Shown here: piece after piece, positions 33,587 to 46,879 of the stretch
Numbering within the stretch: the stretch's first letter is position 1
Layout of the letters: every line of letters starts with the position of its first letter
Source: Mercurialis annua
Lineage: Eukaryota; Streptophyta; Magnoliopsida; Malpighiales; Euphorbiaceae
Assembly: GCF_937616625.2 (NCBI RefSeq)
Contig: NC_065571.1
Coordinates: forward strand, 14,262,501 to 14,326,500
Direction: 5' to 3'
DNA: 64,000 nucleotides
Made by a program: the position numbers and the translations under genes
Notes under the pieces: model-generated
What the model was told of the DNA's origin: nothing
Databases searched by the model: none
The model's input: the letters and a program-made list of their open reading frames with translations, nothing else

Positions 33587-34334
33587 AGCGTTTCAGACTT
33601 CAAAGAAGGGATTTGGTTTTCGAAACTAGGTTATCAGTTCGAATAGCATTTTCATTAAAGGTTTAGGGCTGTTATAGTCGATTTATGGATTGCAATGGAT
33701 GAAAGGGATTTCAGAGGAAAAATTGAAATTAGGTCGAATAGGAAATGAGAGAAAGGAGAAAGATTTGGAAAAGGATGAGGAGTAATTTAATTTTAAAGAA
33801 AATGACACCGCCGTTTTGAGTTAAAATGAAGGAAATAATTGGCTAGATCGAAAGACGTCGCATGGACAAGTCACGTTAGCGCTGTCAGAGCATTCTGGCG
33901 TGCCATGTGGGATTCCATTGCCCGAAAATGAGACGTAAGCTAATAAATAAAAATATTTAAAAGGTTGCGTTAATATTTTTAACAAATGGTATAATGTGCT
34001 TAAATTGAAAGGCAAAAAAAAGTTAAAGGTGGGTGCTATATGGTAAAAATAAGGAATATTTACACTCTCTACCATAATAAGGTAAAATATTTGCAAACAT
34101 GTTATCTTATACTTTCTCATTACAAGAGTGTTTTTCATATTTTCAAATATGCCATTTTTATCTTTTTATTAACAAAAATGTATTTTTCCTCTTTTTCTTC
34201 ATATTCTCCATCTAACCCTAATTTTATTTTCGCTCTTTCTCCATTAACATCATAACAAAATTTCATCTTCAAGCCACACCACCACCATTCTTTTTCCGAC
34301 CGCCGCTCTCCCTCACGCCGCCACCCTCCTTCAC

Positions 34335-34490
34335 GCACGCCGCCCTCCCGCGCTGCACACACTCGCCGCCGCCGCCGCTCTCTCTCACTGCTAGCAATCG
34401 CCGCCGCCGCCCTCTCTCACTGCTCGCAATCGCCGCCGCCGTCTCCCTCGCTTCCTCGCTGCTCGCACTAGCCGCCGTCCTCCCTCACAT
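34335..34490. repeat. GCC-rich imperfect tandem repeat
   Basis: About three units of roughly 40-50 bp, each with a (GCC)n block followed by CTCTCTCACTGCT(A/C)GCAATC or a variant. G+C is strikingly high within an AT-rich neighbourhood. Confidence 0.65.
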
Positions 34491-34491
34491 G

Positions 34492-34860
34492 TAGATCTAT
34501 GATTTGTATGTGTAGATCTATGATTTGTATATATAGATTTATGATTTATATGTGTAGATCTATAATTTTTTTGTATTTTGTATGTATAAATCTAGGATTT
34601 ACTGTATATGATTCGTGATTTGAATTTTCAGTTCGTCTTCATCCTCATCTCCTTCGTTTTTCAGACCTGGAATTTTTATTTTTAGATCTGATTTAAAAAA
34701 AAACGTATATAATTCGTATTATATACGGATTATATACGGATTATATACAGATTGAATTTTCAGATTTGATAGATCTGAATTTTCTTTTAAAAAAAACGTA
34801 TATAATTCATATTATATACAGATTATATATAGATTATATACAGATTATATGTGTATACAA
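34492..34860. repeat. AT-rich short tandem repeats
   Basis: 34492-34565 carries about 3.5 copies of a ~22-bp unit (GTAGATCTATGATTTGTAT plus a few bases). From 34708 to 34855 there are two blocks of a ~12-bp unit (ATTATATACGG / ATTATATACAG) separated by CAGATTTGATAGATCTGAA. Confidence 0.75.
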
Positions 34861-35389
34861 AAAAGTTGTATTTTTGTAAATATTTTTAAAAAAATTTGTA
34901 TTGCTGTAATTATTTTTTATATTTCTGTTAAAAAAAATACATGTTGTATATTTGTAAGTATTTTTATTTTTTCCGATATTTGTAAAAAATACTGTAAAAA
35001 TAACCCTAAATGTCAGTTTCTTAAGTTTTCTTATAAATATGCACATTTTCAGTTCTTTTGATACTGTATAGAATATCACATAGGGACATTAGATTGTTCT
35101 TAAAAAATTATTTTCAGCATACCTAAAAAAAATTATCAGAAACTTATTTCTCTTAAATTTACAATGATAATCTCTAAAGAGTTTCTAAAAGATGGAATGT
35201 AAATATGAGAAAACCGAGGCATCAAGCATGAAAATCCTCTTCCATGAAACAATAATTTATTTATTAAAAATTTATTCTAATACGAATATTTTTCTTATGC
35301 TCACACATTATATTTTGTTTTCTCTAATATATCTTAATTTTGCAACATATGTTTAAGAAACTACCTTCATTCATGTAATCTACTATCTA

Positions 35390-38218
35390 TCTACTATATA
35401 TATATAAAGCAGGACATCTTTTCCAAATGATTGACACTTGGCACCTTCTAATTGATTCTTACCAATTTTTTTTTCAATTCTTTCATTTGTGTTAATGTAA
35501 ATGGCAATTACTTACATTAAATGCTAATAATTATTTAGTGTTTTTTCAAATCTTTTTTAAAAAATCCTTCTATAGAATTAAATCTTTACACGTTTCATTT
35601 ACGTTTTGTTCTTTCCTTCTTTAATAATATATAGTTATGACGATAATTGATAATTAGATCTAAGAATTTTTTTTTAACCTTTCCATATATGGTTTATAAT
35701 CCATATTTAAAAGACATACTAATAAATTGAAGGCTACAAAATTCTTAAACTTTCTATTTCCGTTTTTTATCTTCTAATTCTTTTTATAGAAATCATTTCT
35801 TTTTAAGCCATAATTATAAATAAGGTCACAGCAGATAATAAACACAAAACACATATTATAAATAACAAATTTAGATTTTTTAGTGTATTTAAATAAAACA
35901 ATTCAAAATTTAATTTCTGTGAATTATTAAAAAATATAAATATTTTAGTGCTTTTATATAAAATGACTTAAAATTTATTTTCATGGTTTGTGATGTAGAC
36001 TGAGTAGCTAATAATTACAAATAGTTTTTAATGATATATTTTATCCATATTAGTAAATTGTTGGCTAATATGTTCTTGAATAGAGTACAAATACAATTAA
36101 ACAATAAAATCGTTTTTATCTTATATTTTTAATCTGCAATGATAAAACGGCTATTTGGTAATGAATAGACATAAATGTTATGTCTTTATGTTTCTTACAA
36201 TTTCATAGTACGTTTGTTTTTTGAACATGTGGAGCCTAATATATATACTCTACATATGTACATTACAAAATGACTTCAGATTGTAGAGTATATATTTTTT
36301 TCTTTGCATATTTTCTTTGCATATATTTTTGTTAATCTTTAACATTTTATTCTATTTTAGGTTATGAAATGAAAATATGGGAGCTCCAAGGTCCAAAGAT
36401 ATATCAATTATCAACTATCAAATATGGAAATTGTCTTCCTTAATAAAAAGGTAATCAATTTATTAATGATTTATTTTAATTTCAGTACTTTGTTTATGAT
36501 TTTTTTGTTATTTTTGTTTAATTTATTTTGTATGTGTTAAGCGAATTCAAAGGTAAATACAGTCTTGATTTGGCTAACGTCTTTTCCTTTTTTTTTAAAT
36601 TATTGGAAATTATGTTGATTGCTCGAAATTGATTGTTTTTGCTAGAATTGGATAAGAAATGAATAGAAGATGAGTCTAACCAAATTGAAAGAGATGTTAT
36701 TTTCTGCAATTTAACCTAATAATTCTTTGCAATTATCTAAATTAATTTATTTATTTTTTCACTTTGAATTTCATAAACAGTGACAAAATTGTCAATTGTT
36801 AATTGTCAATACCAATAGATATAAAGACTATTAATGTATAATTAAAAAGCTCCAATATTAAGACAAAAAGTTAAGAATTTGATTGTATTACAAAAGTTTC
36901 ATGCTTTATATGAATGAGAGTGTTTTTAATAAGATAAAATGATCGAACTAACATAATGGTAAGATAATTTGCTTGGTAAAGTAATTTTAATATTTTAATA
37001 TTTAATTTTGTTCTTAAGAACAAGGTGAATGATTATGAATGAAAGTTTGAGATTAAAGGAATTATAATTTTTTTAAAGGTGTTTTAACGCTTTTTATAAA
37101 CAATTTTTATTTACAGATTATTGATTAAGGCAAAATTTAAATTGCCATAATTATATATGAGGATTGAGGAAGCAAGTTAAGCTGCAAATGACAAAGTTGG
37201 AATTATAAAAGAAAACGTGCCAAAACTCTTCCTCTGTATACCAGCATTCGAACCTTGAACCTTAAGGTTGGGCATGAAAGGCCAAGACCATCAAGGCACA
37301 AAGGACACCGGTTGCCAAAACTCTTTAATGATTAAAATTATGCAAAAATCTATTAGTTGAGCATCATTTTTCTTGCCATGTTGAAGGAAAATATATATTA
37401 AATTTTTGAAGATTTGATTAAAAAACGTAATAGATTTTTTAATCATTTTAATATAGTTATATAACTTTTTATAATTATATAATAAAAAAATATAAATTTC
37501 ACTTTTTTTTGAACTCATATATTTGCATTTAATTTCCGACCACATATAACATTTACTGTATATAAGGATGGCCAATTTAGTTTGCAACAAAAAAATTGAA
37601 AAATTATAAATAATTAGTTAAAATTATCAAAATTAAGTCTGATAAAAATAAGTTCAGTTTTGATAACAATTGCTAAAACTATGATTAATTTTAATATATT
37701 AGAAGGTTATAGTTTGATTAACATTCATTTTTTGACTTGAAATAATTAATATAGAATCCAATTTTTTTATGTAGAATAACTTTCATACATCTTTTAAAAG
37801 TAATTTATCAAATTCTTTTTTTTAAAAAAAAAATTACTAATTTTTGAAAATGTCTGATCATTAAAGTTCTGTTAGTTATATTTTTTTAGAAAATCTGATT
37901 AAAATAAAAATTAAACAAAAGTTTTTAGTTATGAATATCTATATTTCATTTAATTTCAAGTCAAAAAATACTATATAATTACTTATTAAAATTTAAATGA
38001 AATAAATATATCTATTTAATTGAATAATTTTTATATGAATAAAAAATACTATATGATTATTTATTAAAATTAAATGAGATATAGATATCTATTAGTTCAT
38101 AAATAAAAAAAAAATTCAATCATAAATACAAAAAAGTACTATTTATTAGTACTTTTAAAACATTAATAAAAATAATAAATATAAATAAATATTGTGCAAC
38201 GCACAGGCCTAAAGCTAG
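35390..38218 (+). mobile_element. Non-autonomous Helitron A
   Basis: The 5' end is TCTACTATATATATATAAAG preceded by A. The 3' end is GTGCAACGCACAGG, a small hairpin, then CCTAAAGCTAG followed by T. TC...CTRR termini inserted between A and T are the hallmark of Helitrons. The element is 2829 bp with no Rep-helicase coding. It carries a tRNA-like insertion at 37231-37312. Confidence 0.78.
37231..37312 (-). mobile_element. Short tRNA-like retroposon (SINE-like) with 13-bp TSD
   Basis: An 82-bp segment flanked by perfect 13-bp direct repeats TGCCAAAACTCTT (37218-37230 and 37313-37325). On the minus strand it carries GGTTCGAATGC, matching the tRNA internal B box (GGTTCGANNCC) except at the end, and GTGCCTTGATGGTCTTGG upstream as a possible A-box region. 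There is no poly-A tail and no complete cloverleaf. It lies inside Helitron A. Confidence 0.6.
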
Positions 38219-39647
38219 TATATATATAAAGCAGGATATTTTTTCCCATGCTTTGAGAAATTGACACTTGGCACATTCTCATTCGTTTTGAAAAAATATT
38301 ACTACTTTAATTTTGATTATTATTCTCACAATTAAATAATACTACATTAATTGATTTGTTAATCTTTTATATAAATTGCTAGCTTGATATACTTCTTTTT
38401 TTTCCCTTTTTTTTAATCATAATATTAATTCTCTTACATTTTATTATGGAAATTAACAATCAATTATCAATCACATTAAATAGTAATTAAATTTGTAAGA
38501 ATTTAATGGTAATTAAATTGGTAACTTAATTTATAATCTTAGCATGACTACCCTATTTGATACATATTTTATATAGACTCCTTTAAATCCATAAATGCTA
38601 AAAAAAAAATCTTCATTAACTTTATTTTTTATATACCATATTTCTGTCTTTAATAACTTTATTTTTACATATAAATTACGGGCATAAATTTTATTTATGT
38701 CTAATCACCTTTTTATAACATGTAAATAAATTAAAAATTAGACATTTGCATTAGATATAAAAATTATTTTATAATTTAAATGTTACTAAATATATAATAG
38801 TTAAAAAAACTATATAATTTTAACCAAATATAAGTCCAATCATTCATTATTATGCATGGATGATTAAACTCTACAAAGAAAAAGAGAAAAATAGTGAAAA
38901 AAAGTTAATGGGAAGTTAAGATTTTTTTTAAAAGCATATATTAATTTATTTACTAATCTTTTTAAAAATAAATTGATAACATTTATTATGTTTATTTTTC
39001 TATTAATTAGCTGAGTTAAAATGACAAGACTTCTTTATAAGTTACCAAATATTTGAACAAAAATAATGAATAAGGTGGAAATTTCATATTAATGTAATAA
39101 TTTTTTATATATTTCCTTAATTTTTATTTTTTATCTAATTGCTTTAAGATTTGAAAATATGAATACTTTCCTGCTTTATATATATATTATTTCCTTCATT
39201 AACTTGAATTCCTCAATTAACAATAAATTTTCTTTGTTTACTAATTTAAATTTTGCATTTAAGACCTATTAAAGAGAAACAAAAACGTTTAAGAATTTTT
39301 TTTTTGAATTAAATATCAGCAAAAAATAATGAATAAGGTAAATTATTACAATTAATTGTAGTTATATTGCAATCATCTCACTAATGTTAAATCTTTTGAG
39401 CTACCCAAATCATCATTATAAATACTCCTATTTTTTTAATACTAAGCACTCCTTAAAAATCTACTAATTTCTCAGGTATGTTTTTTTTTCTTTTCTTCAC
39501 CATAAACTCTTTTTTTATTTTTATGAACATTTTTGTTTTATGTTTTATTTTATCTAACAGTAGTGATAGATTTAAGAGCAAAAACAATATGTTGATTGTT
39601 TTTATTTCTATTTCAATGAATCTCCACGGATAATAAGTTTTATTGAA

Positions 39648-40539
39648 ACAATATGATGATTTTTTTCTATTCATAGGCAATTTGATTGGGACATCGATTA
39701 CTGTTCATGATGAAATTGCATTGAAAGATCGATTAGATGTGGGTGCGGTTTTGGTTTCGCTAACGGGACCACGTGTTAATAAGGAGTTGAAGATAAATTT
39801 TAACAATCAGTTTTGCATGGTTCATGCATTGGAAACGGATAGAGCAATTTCCTTTTCTTCAGATGTTGATGATTCGCAAAGTGCTTCTGAGGAAGCTGAT
39901 GTTGAGGAAATTGCCGAGTATAATACTGTGAACATCGACTCGGCAGATAATAACCCTTTTCCGTTAGTGTCTCCTTCCTTGTCCTCGTCTTCCTCTTCTC
40001 ATTCCTCCCCATCTCCTTTAAACAGCAACAAGATTCCTTTTCCAGCAAGGAATAACCTAGACAGCAACAAGATCCTTTCTTCTGGAAAGGATACCAATTC
40101 AGACAGCAAAAAAATCCTTTTACGGGATACCCATTTTTCTGAGGACATTGTGAGAATCAGCTCACCCTCTTCACCTTCTATGGCCTTGGTTGATGGTATT
40201 CAGCAGGTTTCTTCTCAGACAAACAGCAGCTTTATACAAAATTCTCTTGCAAACATTACTCTCAGGAAGGGTAGGACTTACAAGCATATATTGCCAAACG
40301 GTAGTCTTACTTCTAAAACTGAACTGAATGCTTCACAGTCTTCAGAGGCTGATTTTGCTAATATGAATAACCTTATCCTCTCGGCAAGAGAATTGGCTGA
40401 CGAAGGATCCTTTGATGAAGCTCTTAAAATTTGGGATGTAGGGCATTCTCTAGGATTCTTTCATATTGATTCGAAGGCAGAGGCAGTAAAACAGTTACTC
40501 CTCAATATGGAACAAGACTTGGAAAATCAGAAATCTTGA
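39648..40539 (+). pseudogene. LINE ORF1, C-terminal fragment
   Basis: An open frame without an ATG at its start runs to TGA at 40539. It aligns with residues about 306-564 of the intact ORF1: VHDEIALKDRLDVGAVL against VHPLVYVKERLDSGSVL, then a diverged Ser/acidic linker, then the shared C-terminal block (ANMNNLILSARELADEGSFD, KIWDVGHSLGF). The RRM and half of the DUF4283-like domain are missing. The distance to ORF2 is 33 nt, the same as in the intact copy. Confidence 0.82.
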
Positions 40540-40572
40540 ATTTTCTTTTTTACAAGGTCTTACAATTTTCTT

Positions 40573-43500
40573 ATGACAATGCCTTTTTCTTTTATTTCTT
40601 GGAACTGCAGGGGTGGTTTATTAAATCAGCGAAAACAGCGTTTTATTCGGAGTATGGTTAGTAAGTACAACCTTTCTTTTGTTGGTTTGTTGGAATCAAA
40701 AAAGGATTTTATTGATGCTTTTCTTGTTCGTAAGCTTTGGCCAAATTTAGACTTTGATTTTGCTTGGGTTCCGTCGGTTGGTGCTTCAGGAGGGCTTCTT
40801 ATTATTTGGAATTCAGTTTTACTCAGTAATGTTACAGTGATTTCGGGATCCCGTTGGATTTGTTTGGATTTTATATTTCATTCTTTCTCTATTCGACATA
40901 TCCTTATTTACGCGAGTAACCTTGCTTCGGAAAGACTATCTTTGTGGAGTGATTTGTTACCTCTCACAAACTATTCTGGTTTGGTTTTTATTTCTGGAGA
41001 TTTTAATGAAATTTTATCTCCTGCTGAGCGTCTCAATTGTTCGGAATTCTCCCCATCCATGGTAGCTCTTCGTGACTTTTTAAATGAGTCTGAATTAGTG
41101 GATCTTTCTCTACAAGGTTGCACTTTTACTTGGCATAACTCCTTTTCCAAATCAAGGATTGATAGGTGTTTTTCATCTTTGTCGGCGGTTAATGCTTGGA
41201 GTTCTAGTTTATTATCAGCTCTACCGAGAGGGTTATCTGATCACGTTCCTCTTTTATTTCAGTCAAGTGTTAAATACGATTGGGGTCCTAAACCTTTTCG
41301 CTCTATTGATACTTGGTGGGACCATCCTGAGTTTTGCGGCTTTGTTAACAGCTCTTGGGACACGATTTCTACTTCAGAGATTCATTTACCGCTTGTTCGC
41401 AAGTTAAAGCAGCTCGAGAGAGGATTAAAACTTGGAATGTTGAGGTGTATGGGGATCAGAATAAGAGGCAAGCTGAGCTCTCTACAGAAATCAATAATCT
41501 GGATACTATTGCTGAGTCTAGAAGTCTTTCGGAACCAGAAAAGGACCGCTTAGCTGCTGTCAAAACTGAGCTGTGGATGGTTGAAAAACGTCTAGAAAGT
41601 CTTTGGTTGCAGAAGTCTAGGCTGAGTTGGGCTGTCAAAGGGGATAGAAACTCGAAATTCTTCCACACTACAGCCTCATTGCATTACAAGAATAACCAGA
41701 TTGCTGCTATTTGCGTGGGAAATGATACCTTTACCGAACCTGCTGATATTCGTCTCAATATCAAGGCTTTCTATTCAGCCTTATATTCTAAATCGCACAA
41801 TGTCCCAGTGGATTTATCAGGTCTTAATTTCACGTCTTTATCACCGGAGCAAGCTTCAGATTTAATTCGACCGTTTCAAGAAGCAGAGATTTTTGCGGCT
41901 TTGAATTCTTGTAACGAATGTAAGGCTCCTGGGCCTGACGGATTCAATTATTATTTCTACAAGCGAGCGTGGCATATTATGAAGAAGGATTTTTTGGAGT
42001 TTTTTAACTCTTTTTATAGTTCAAACCGGTTGCCTGCAGGTTTGAATTCTTCTTTTATGGTTTTAATCCCAAAAGTTTCGGGTTCTTCAAGTATCAGTGA
42101 TTATCGCCCCATCAGTTTAGTTAATGGTATTTATAAACTGCTGTCAAAATGCCTCTCTGCCAGATTAGCTCATGTCCTTCCTTTTGTGATCTCAGATCAC
42201 CAACACGCGTTCATAAAGGGTAGGAGCATTATGGATTGTTCCATGATTGCTAATGAATTAATCCATTTTGCAAGAAAAAGGAAGGACAAACTTCTTGTCC
42301 TGAAGCTTGATTTTCATAAAGCTTTTGATTCTCTTGACTGGAACTACTTGCTGAGTATTATGAGATCTATGTCTTTTCCAGACAAGTGGATTGCTTGGAT
42401 GTCTAACTGTTTATCTTCTGCGTTCACTTCTGTACTTGTGAATGGAAGTCCTATTGAGCCCTTTATGCTTAAAAGAGGAGTTAGGCAAGGAGATCCTATC
42501 TCGCCTTATTTGTTTGTTTTAGCTGCGGAGGGTTTGAAGAATATTTTGCAGAAAGCTAAGGTGTTGGGTCTTATTAATGGGTTTAATTTTTCTGAGGAAC
42601 ATGATTCCATATCGATTCTTCAATTTGCAGATGACACGGTCTTATTTATTCCTTATGATTTGCAGCAGCTTCGCAATCTGACTCGCATCTTGCGCTGCTT
42701 TGAATTAATATCAGGTTTAAAAATCAACTTCCATAAAAGTTCTTTGCTCGGGATTAATGTTTCTGATTCAGAATTGACTGCAGCGTCGAGTGTTGTGGGC
42801 TGCCGAATAGATAATTTTCCTATTAAGTACCTAGGATTGCCTATGGCAGTTCGTAAAATCCCAGCATCAATTTGGGATCATGTTATTCAACGTTTCAAGT
42901 CTAGATTATCTCTTTGGAAAGGAAACTTACTTTCTCCGGCGGGTCGGCTAGTTCTTTTGAAGTCGGTTCTATATAGCCTTCCCATTTATTTTATGTCAAT
43001 TATGGGAATACCGGTTTGTGTTCAACATCAACTGGAATCTTATATGCGGAAATTCCTTTGGAAAGGTGATACCTCGAATGCTAGAGTTTTCTGTAAAATT
43101 TCTTGGAAAATTATTTGCAAAGACTTTGATAAGGGTGGTTTGGGTGTTTGTAATTTGAAGGTTCGAAACCAAAGCTTACTTTTCAAATGGTTATGGAAGT
43201 TGCGTACTGCAAATAGAGATTCATTATGGTTTGGAGTGGTCTCTTCTTGCTCTTCGTTATCAAATTGGAACACTCTTATTTATGGCGATACTAAACAGCT
43301 TTCGTTTACTTGGAAGAGTATTCGGCGATTCTGCTGTCTTGATACGAAAGTTTGGCATCTTTTCATCTTGAATATGAGTTTTAATATAGGCAATGGTGAT
43401 TCGATTTCCTTTTGGCATGATAATTGGTCCGGAAACGGTACGGCAGCAGATCTCTATCCTCGTCTTTATCAACTGTCTAACTGCAAACAATCAACAATTA

Positions 43501-44298
43501 GATTGGTTATGGAATCTGGATGGAGATGGCGTAGAAGGATTAGATTGGGAGAGAAAGAACAATTTTCGGCTCTTATTCTGTTATTTGAGCAGAAAATTAA
43601 CGGGGGAAATTTTGATCAAGATCAGCTGGTTTGGAAGCTCAGCAGTGGCGGGTTTTCAGCTGCTAGTATGGCCAAACTTATTAATTCATCAACGGCAGTG
43701 AATGAGGTTTCGGGCGAGTCTTCAGTGGCAACTTTGAGTCGTTCAGCAGCTTCAGGTAATTTCTCCTTGGCATCATCAACTGCTGTGTTTAGGGATAACT
43801 GGAACAGTGAAGCCCCTCCGAGAGTCAAGTTCTTTATGTGGACGGCTTTGCATAATAGTACTCCAACGCTTTCTTTTCTTGCTTCGAGAAAAATTGTTTC
43901 GGATAACAATTGTTGGTGCGGTATTTGTGGTGATTTGGAGACGCAAAATCATATTTTTTTTGCATTGCATCTTTGCAAGAAAAATTTGGTATGAGCTTTT
44001 CAAGAAATTGGGTGTTGCTTGGGTAATGCCTTCATCTTTTGAGGATTTTTTCTTGCAATGGAATGCTATTATTTCAAAGAAAGGTCTTTCGAAGCTTTGG
44101 ACAACTATTTGGATTATCATTGTTTGGGAAATTTGGAAGTGCCGTAATCATCGCATTTTTCAGCAAAAAGACTCGTCAACTATGGATGTAGTTTATAGAA
44201 GTTTTTACAGTGCCGTTTTTTATTACAAATGTAATCACCCGTCTTTTGTTTATTCCGGTTTAGACTTGTTTAGAAACCCGGATTCGATTTTCTTGTAA
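40573..44298 (+). pseudogene. LINE ORF2 with two frameshifts
   Basis: The frame opens MTMPFSFISWNCRGG and keeps the endonuclease residues (LLESK, SGDFNE, SDHVP) to about 41410. There one lost base near 41411-41416 moves the reading to the next frame, which continues through reverse transcriptase (KAPGPDGFNYYFYKRAW, RGVRQGDPISPYLF, LQFADDTVLF) to 43994. A second shift, one extra T in the T-run at about 43953-43960, breaks the zf-RVT domain just after CGICGDLETQNHIFF. The rest is open to 44298. Apart from these two single-base changes the catalytic residues are intact, so inactivation is recent compared with the MULE and Gypsy relics. Confidence 0.88.
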
Positions 44299-45857
44299 TT
44301 TTCTTCTCCTATCTCAGAGTCGTAGCCTTTAGTGGCGTAAGCTTTGAGTAGAGTTGCTTTTGCCACTTCTTGTGGCTTTCTATAAAATCCAATATTCATC
44401 AAAAAAAAAATAAGTTTTATTGAATATATATGAATAATTGTTAAAACAATTTTTTTTAAATGATTGAATCTACATAAAACCTACTATATTAATGTAATAA
44501 ATGCTAAGTCAATGTACCTAAGAATCAAAGGACTATATAAAGATTGTCACAAGCTACAGTTGATCAATTATGAGGTAAGTTTTCTATTGTTCTCTTATTG
44601 ACTATAATTTTTTCATGATGTTCTTTAGTTGTTTTTTTTAGTTCTATTATCAAAATTATATTATCTTAATTAACAATTTTTTTGCAGAAATTGAGAACAT
44701 TTGCATCACAATAGAGAATTACATCATATACTTTTTTTTATAGATTATTATGGTAAGATTTAGTTGGTTGTTGATCTATTTTTTTTAATTGACACTTAAC
44801 ACTTTCACACTCATATTTACATATATTTCATTTAAATTTTTATTTTTTATATTTATTAATCTAATTTGATGAGATTATTTTATTTAAATTGCCATGGCAT
44901 TTTCTTTTGATTTAAATGGTAAGATTGGTAAACTAAATTTATTGACTTGCTAATCATCTTAACAATTTTTTCTTAAAAAATGTATACTATATTGGTAATT
45001 TTTTTAGAAAATTCAACGACATATAATTTTCAAATGATATGGTAAAATGGGTGAATTTAAAGTATTAATTGATTTTCTAATCTAATTTGATAAATTATTT
45101 TAATTTTTAATCGTTACCTAGCTTTTTATTTGATATGTTAAAATTGGTCAAAATTAAAATACTCATTGGTTTGTTAATCTGATTTGATAAAATTATTAAC
45201 ATTATTTTATTTGGTTTTCTTAACATGATTAGATTATAATAATTAAGTGATAAAATTGGATAAGAAAATTTAAAAATAAAATTTGGTAAGAGATAATAAT
45301 TAAAATTTGGTAAGTGATAATAAAATTTGATAAAATTACTAACATTATTTTATTTGGTTTTCGTAACATAATTACATTATTAATCTTTTCTCTAATTTAT
45401 ATAATTAACTTTTTTAGCTATAAGATAACATACAATATATATAAATTAAAACTAATAAAGATACACAGCACATTCTTTTTTATTTGTATTAGACAAAAGA
45501 AGAGGTCATTAAAATTTAAAAATAGAAAAAACAAAAGGCAATTTCCTATGGATGAAATAAAAGACAGTTACTGTCATTAATTCCATAATTAAAAATCAAA
45601 ATTATTCTTAATTAATTTTTAAAAAAGTCTAACGTTCTTTTTCTTATAAAGGCTAAAACAATTATTACACTTTTTATTTAAAAAATTAGTTTGGTATTAA
45701 CATTAATAAGAATAATTTTTATAAAATATAACAATAAATAAGGAGGATAAAATTTTAATTACACTTTTCATTTATGTGCATTCATGTCTCTTAATTTATA
45801 ATAGAAATAATTTATTCTTAAATAGAACATACATACAATTAAAAATAAATAAAATTA

Positions 45858-46246
45858 AGCATATTCTTTCCATTTTATTTGTCCTATTTCTATTCTCACA
45901 CATTAAGAAAAATTACATATTAACATATCCTTTCTTTTAAACCCTTCATTATATTTCTTGGTTATTGATTTATAATTATATATTAAAAAAGACCGGAGTA
46001 CTCCATGCAATAAAAAAACATTAAATACCTTAAAAATTATTTTTATTTAAGAAAATAGTATACTTTTACATTAAAAATACAAAATAATCAAACACACTTA
46101 TTTATTATACACACATTAATCAATAAACTCTATTCATTAATATTAAAGGTAAAAACGGAAAGTAAGTGTTTATAATTAAATTATAACAATCATTTTGGGA
46201 CATCTAAAAATAGTATATAGGGCTAACAAAGTGAGACAGAGAGAGT
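45858..46246. mobile_element. Stowaway-like MITE (diverged)
   Basis: The left end TATTCTTTCCATTTTATTTG and right end GTGAGACAGAGAGAGTA resemble Stowaway-type TIRs (CTCCCTCCGT...). Arms are degenerate and the TA duplication is only suggestive. It lies within Helitron B. Confidence 0.4.
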
Positions 46247-46879
46247 ATTTCATTTCACTTTTAAAGGTTATTGTTTTAAAATGAGTGAATATATAAAAGC
46301 ACATGATTCAAAAAAAAAATAAGAACACATAACAAATCTCATTAACTAAAAAATCATCATCATTCATCAAAAAGAAAAACTAAAGAATCATTGACTGAAA
46401 GTTCAAATTTAAAATAAATACAATAGTTTTAGGTTAAATATAAATTCACTAATGCATAATCTCGCTTTTTCTTTTTTTTTTTTTGATAATTTATAATCCC
46501 ACTTTTTTTAATTAAAATAACTTTTTACATACTTTTATAAATCATTTAGCAAATGCTAAGAAATATTTTTTTCTTCAAAACGCTACATAATTACTTATTA
46601 AAATTAAAAGAATATAAAGACCTCTTAATTCATAAATAAAAATCTTTCTAAATAAAAAATACAAAGTGCTACTAAATAAATCTTTTAACCGTTAATAAAA
46701 ACAAAATCGTGCAACGCACGGGTTAAAGCTAGTATATATATACATCAAGATATAGCACTTCGATTTCAGGCTATTCTCAAAAGACAGATTTTTTTTTTTT
46801 TTTAAATTTTGCCGAAATAAATAATAAGAAAACTTATCACTTAGTGGGAGATAACGGATTCCTGATAAATAAAATTATA

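Larger units (their letters stand above)
33587..35389. other. Non-coding stretch with GCC and AT-type tandem repeats
   Basis: It holds the probable 5' flank of the MULE relic and the simple repeats listed separately. The open frame at 34135-34362 on the minus strand follows the low-complexity GCC/CTC composition and is not supported as a gene. Confidence 0.4.
39648..44408 (+). mobile_element. 5'-truncated LINE with 16-bp TSD
   Basis: It is flanked by AATAAGTTTTATTGAA at 39632-39647 and 44409-44424 (the left bases of the second copy merge with the poly-A). The 3' end is CATCA plus poly-A, as in the LINE ending at 25977. The 5' end falls inside ORF1 at the equivalent of residue about 306 of the intact copy, typical of incomplete target-primed reverse transcription. 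It is inserted in Helitron B. Confidence 0.9.
38219..46732 (+). mobile_element. Helitron B, directly abutting A and split by a LINE
   Basis: It begins immediately after the CTAG of Helitron A with TATATATATAAAGCAGGATA, homologous to the start of A (AAAGCAGGACAT, then TTGACACTTGGCAC in both) but lacking the leading TC. The 3' end at 46732 is GTGCAACGCACGGGTTAAAGC then TAG, followed by T, nearly the same as A's terminus. Without the LINE inserted at 39648-44408 the element would be about 3.7 kb. A reversed 5'-like motif (CCTGCTTTATATATATATT, 39172-39190) inside it may be another fragment. Confidence 0.68.

Noticed and set aside
34135..34362. 75-codon minus-strand open frame rich in Arg, Glu and Lys
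   Set aside because: Follows the GCC/CTC composition of a simple repeat; no homology recognised.
37231..37312. A functional tRNA gene
   Set aside because: B box only; no complete cloverleaf, and direct repeats show it is an insertion.
39172..39190. Reversed Helitron 5' motif CCTGCTTTATATATATATT
   Set aside because: No matching 3' end with CTAG and hairpin on the minus strand; kept only as a possible fragment in Helitron B.
41159..41407. 82-codon plus-strand open frame
   Set aside because: Out-of-frame shadow of LINE ORF2.
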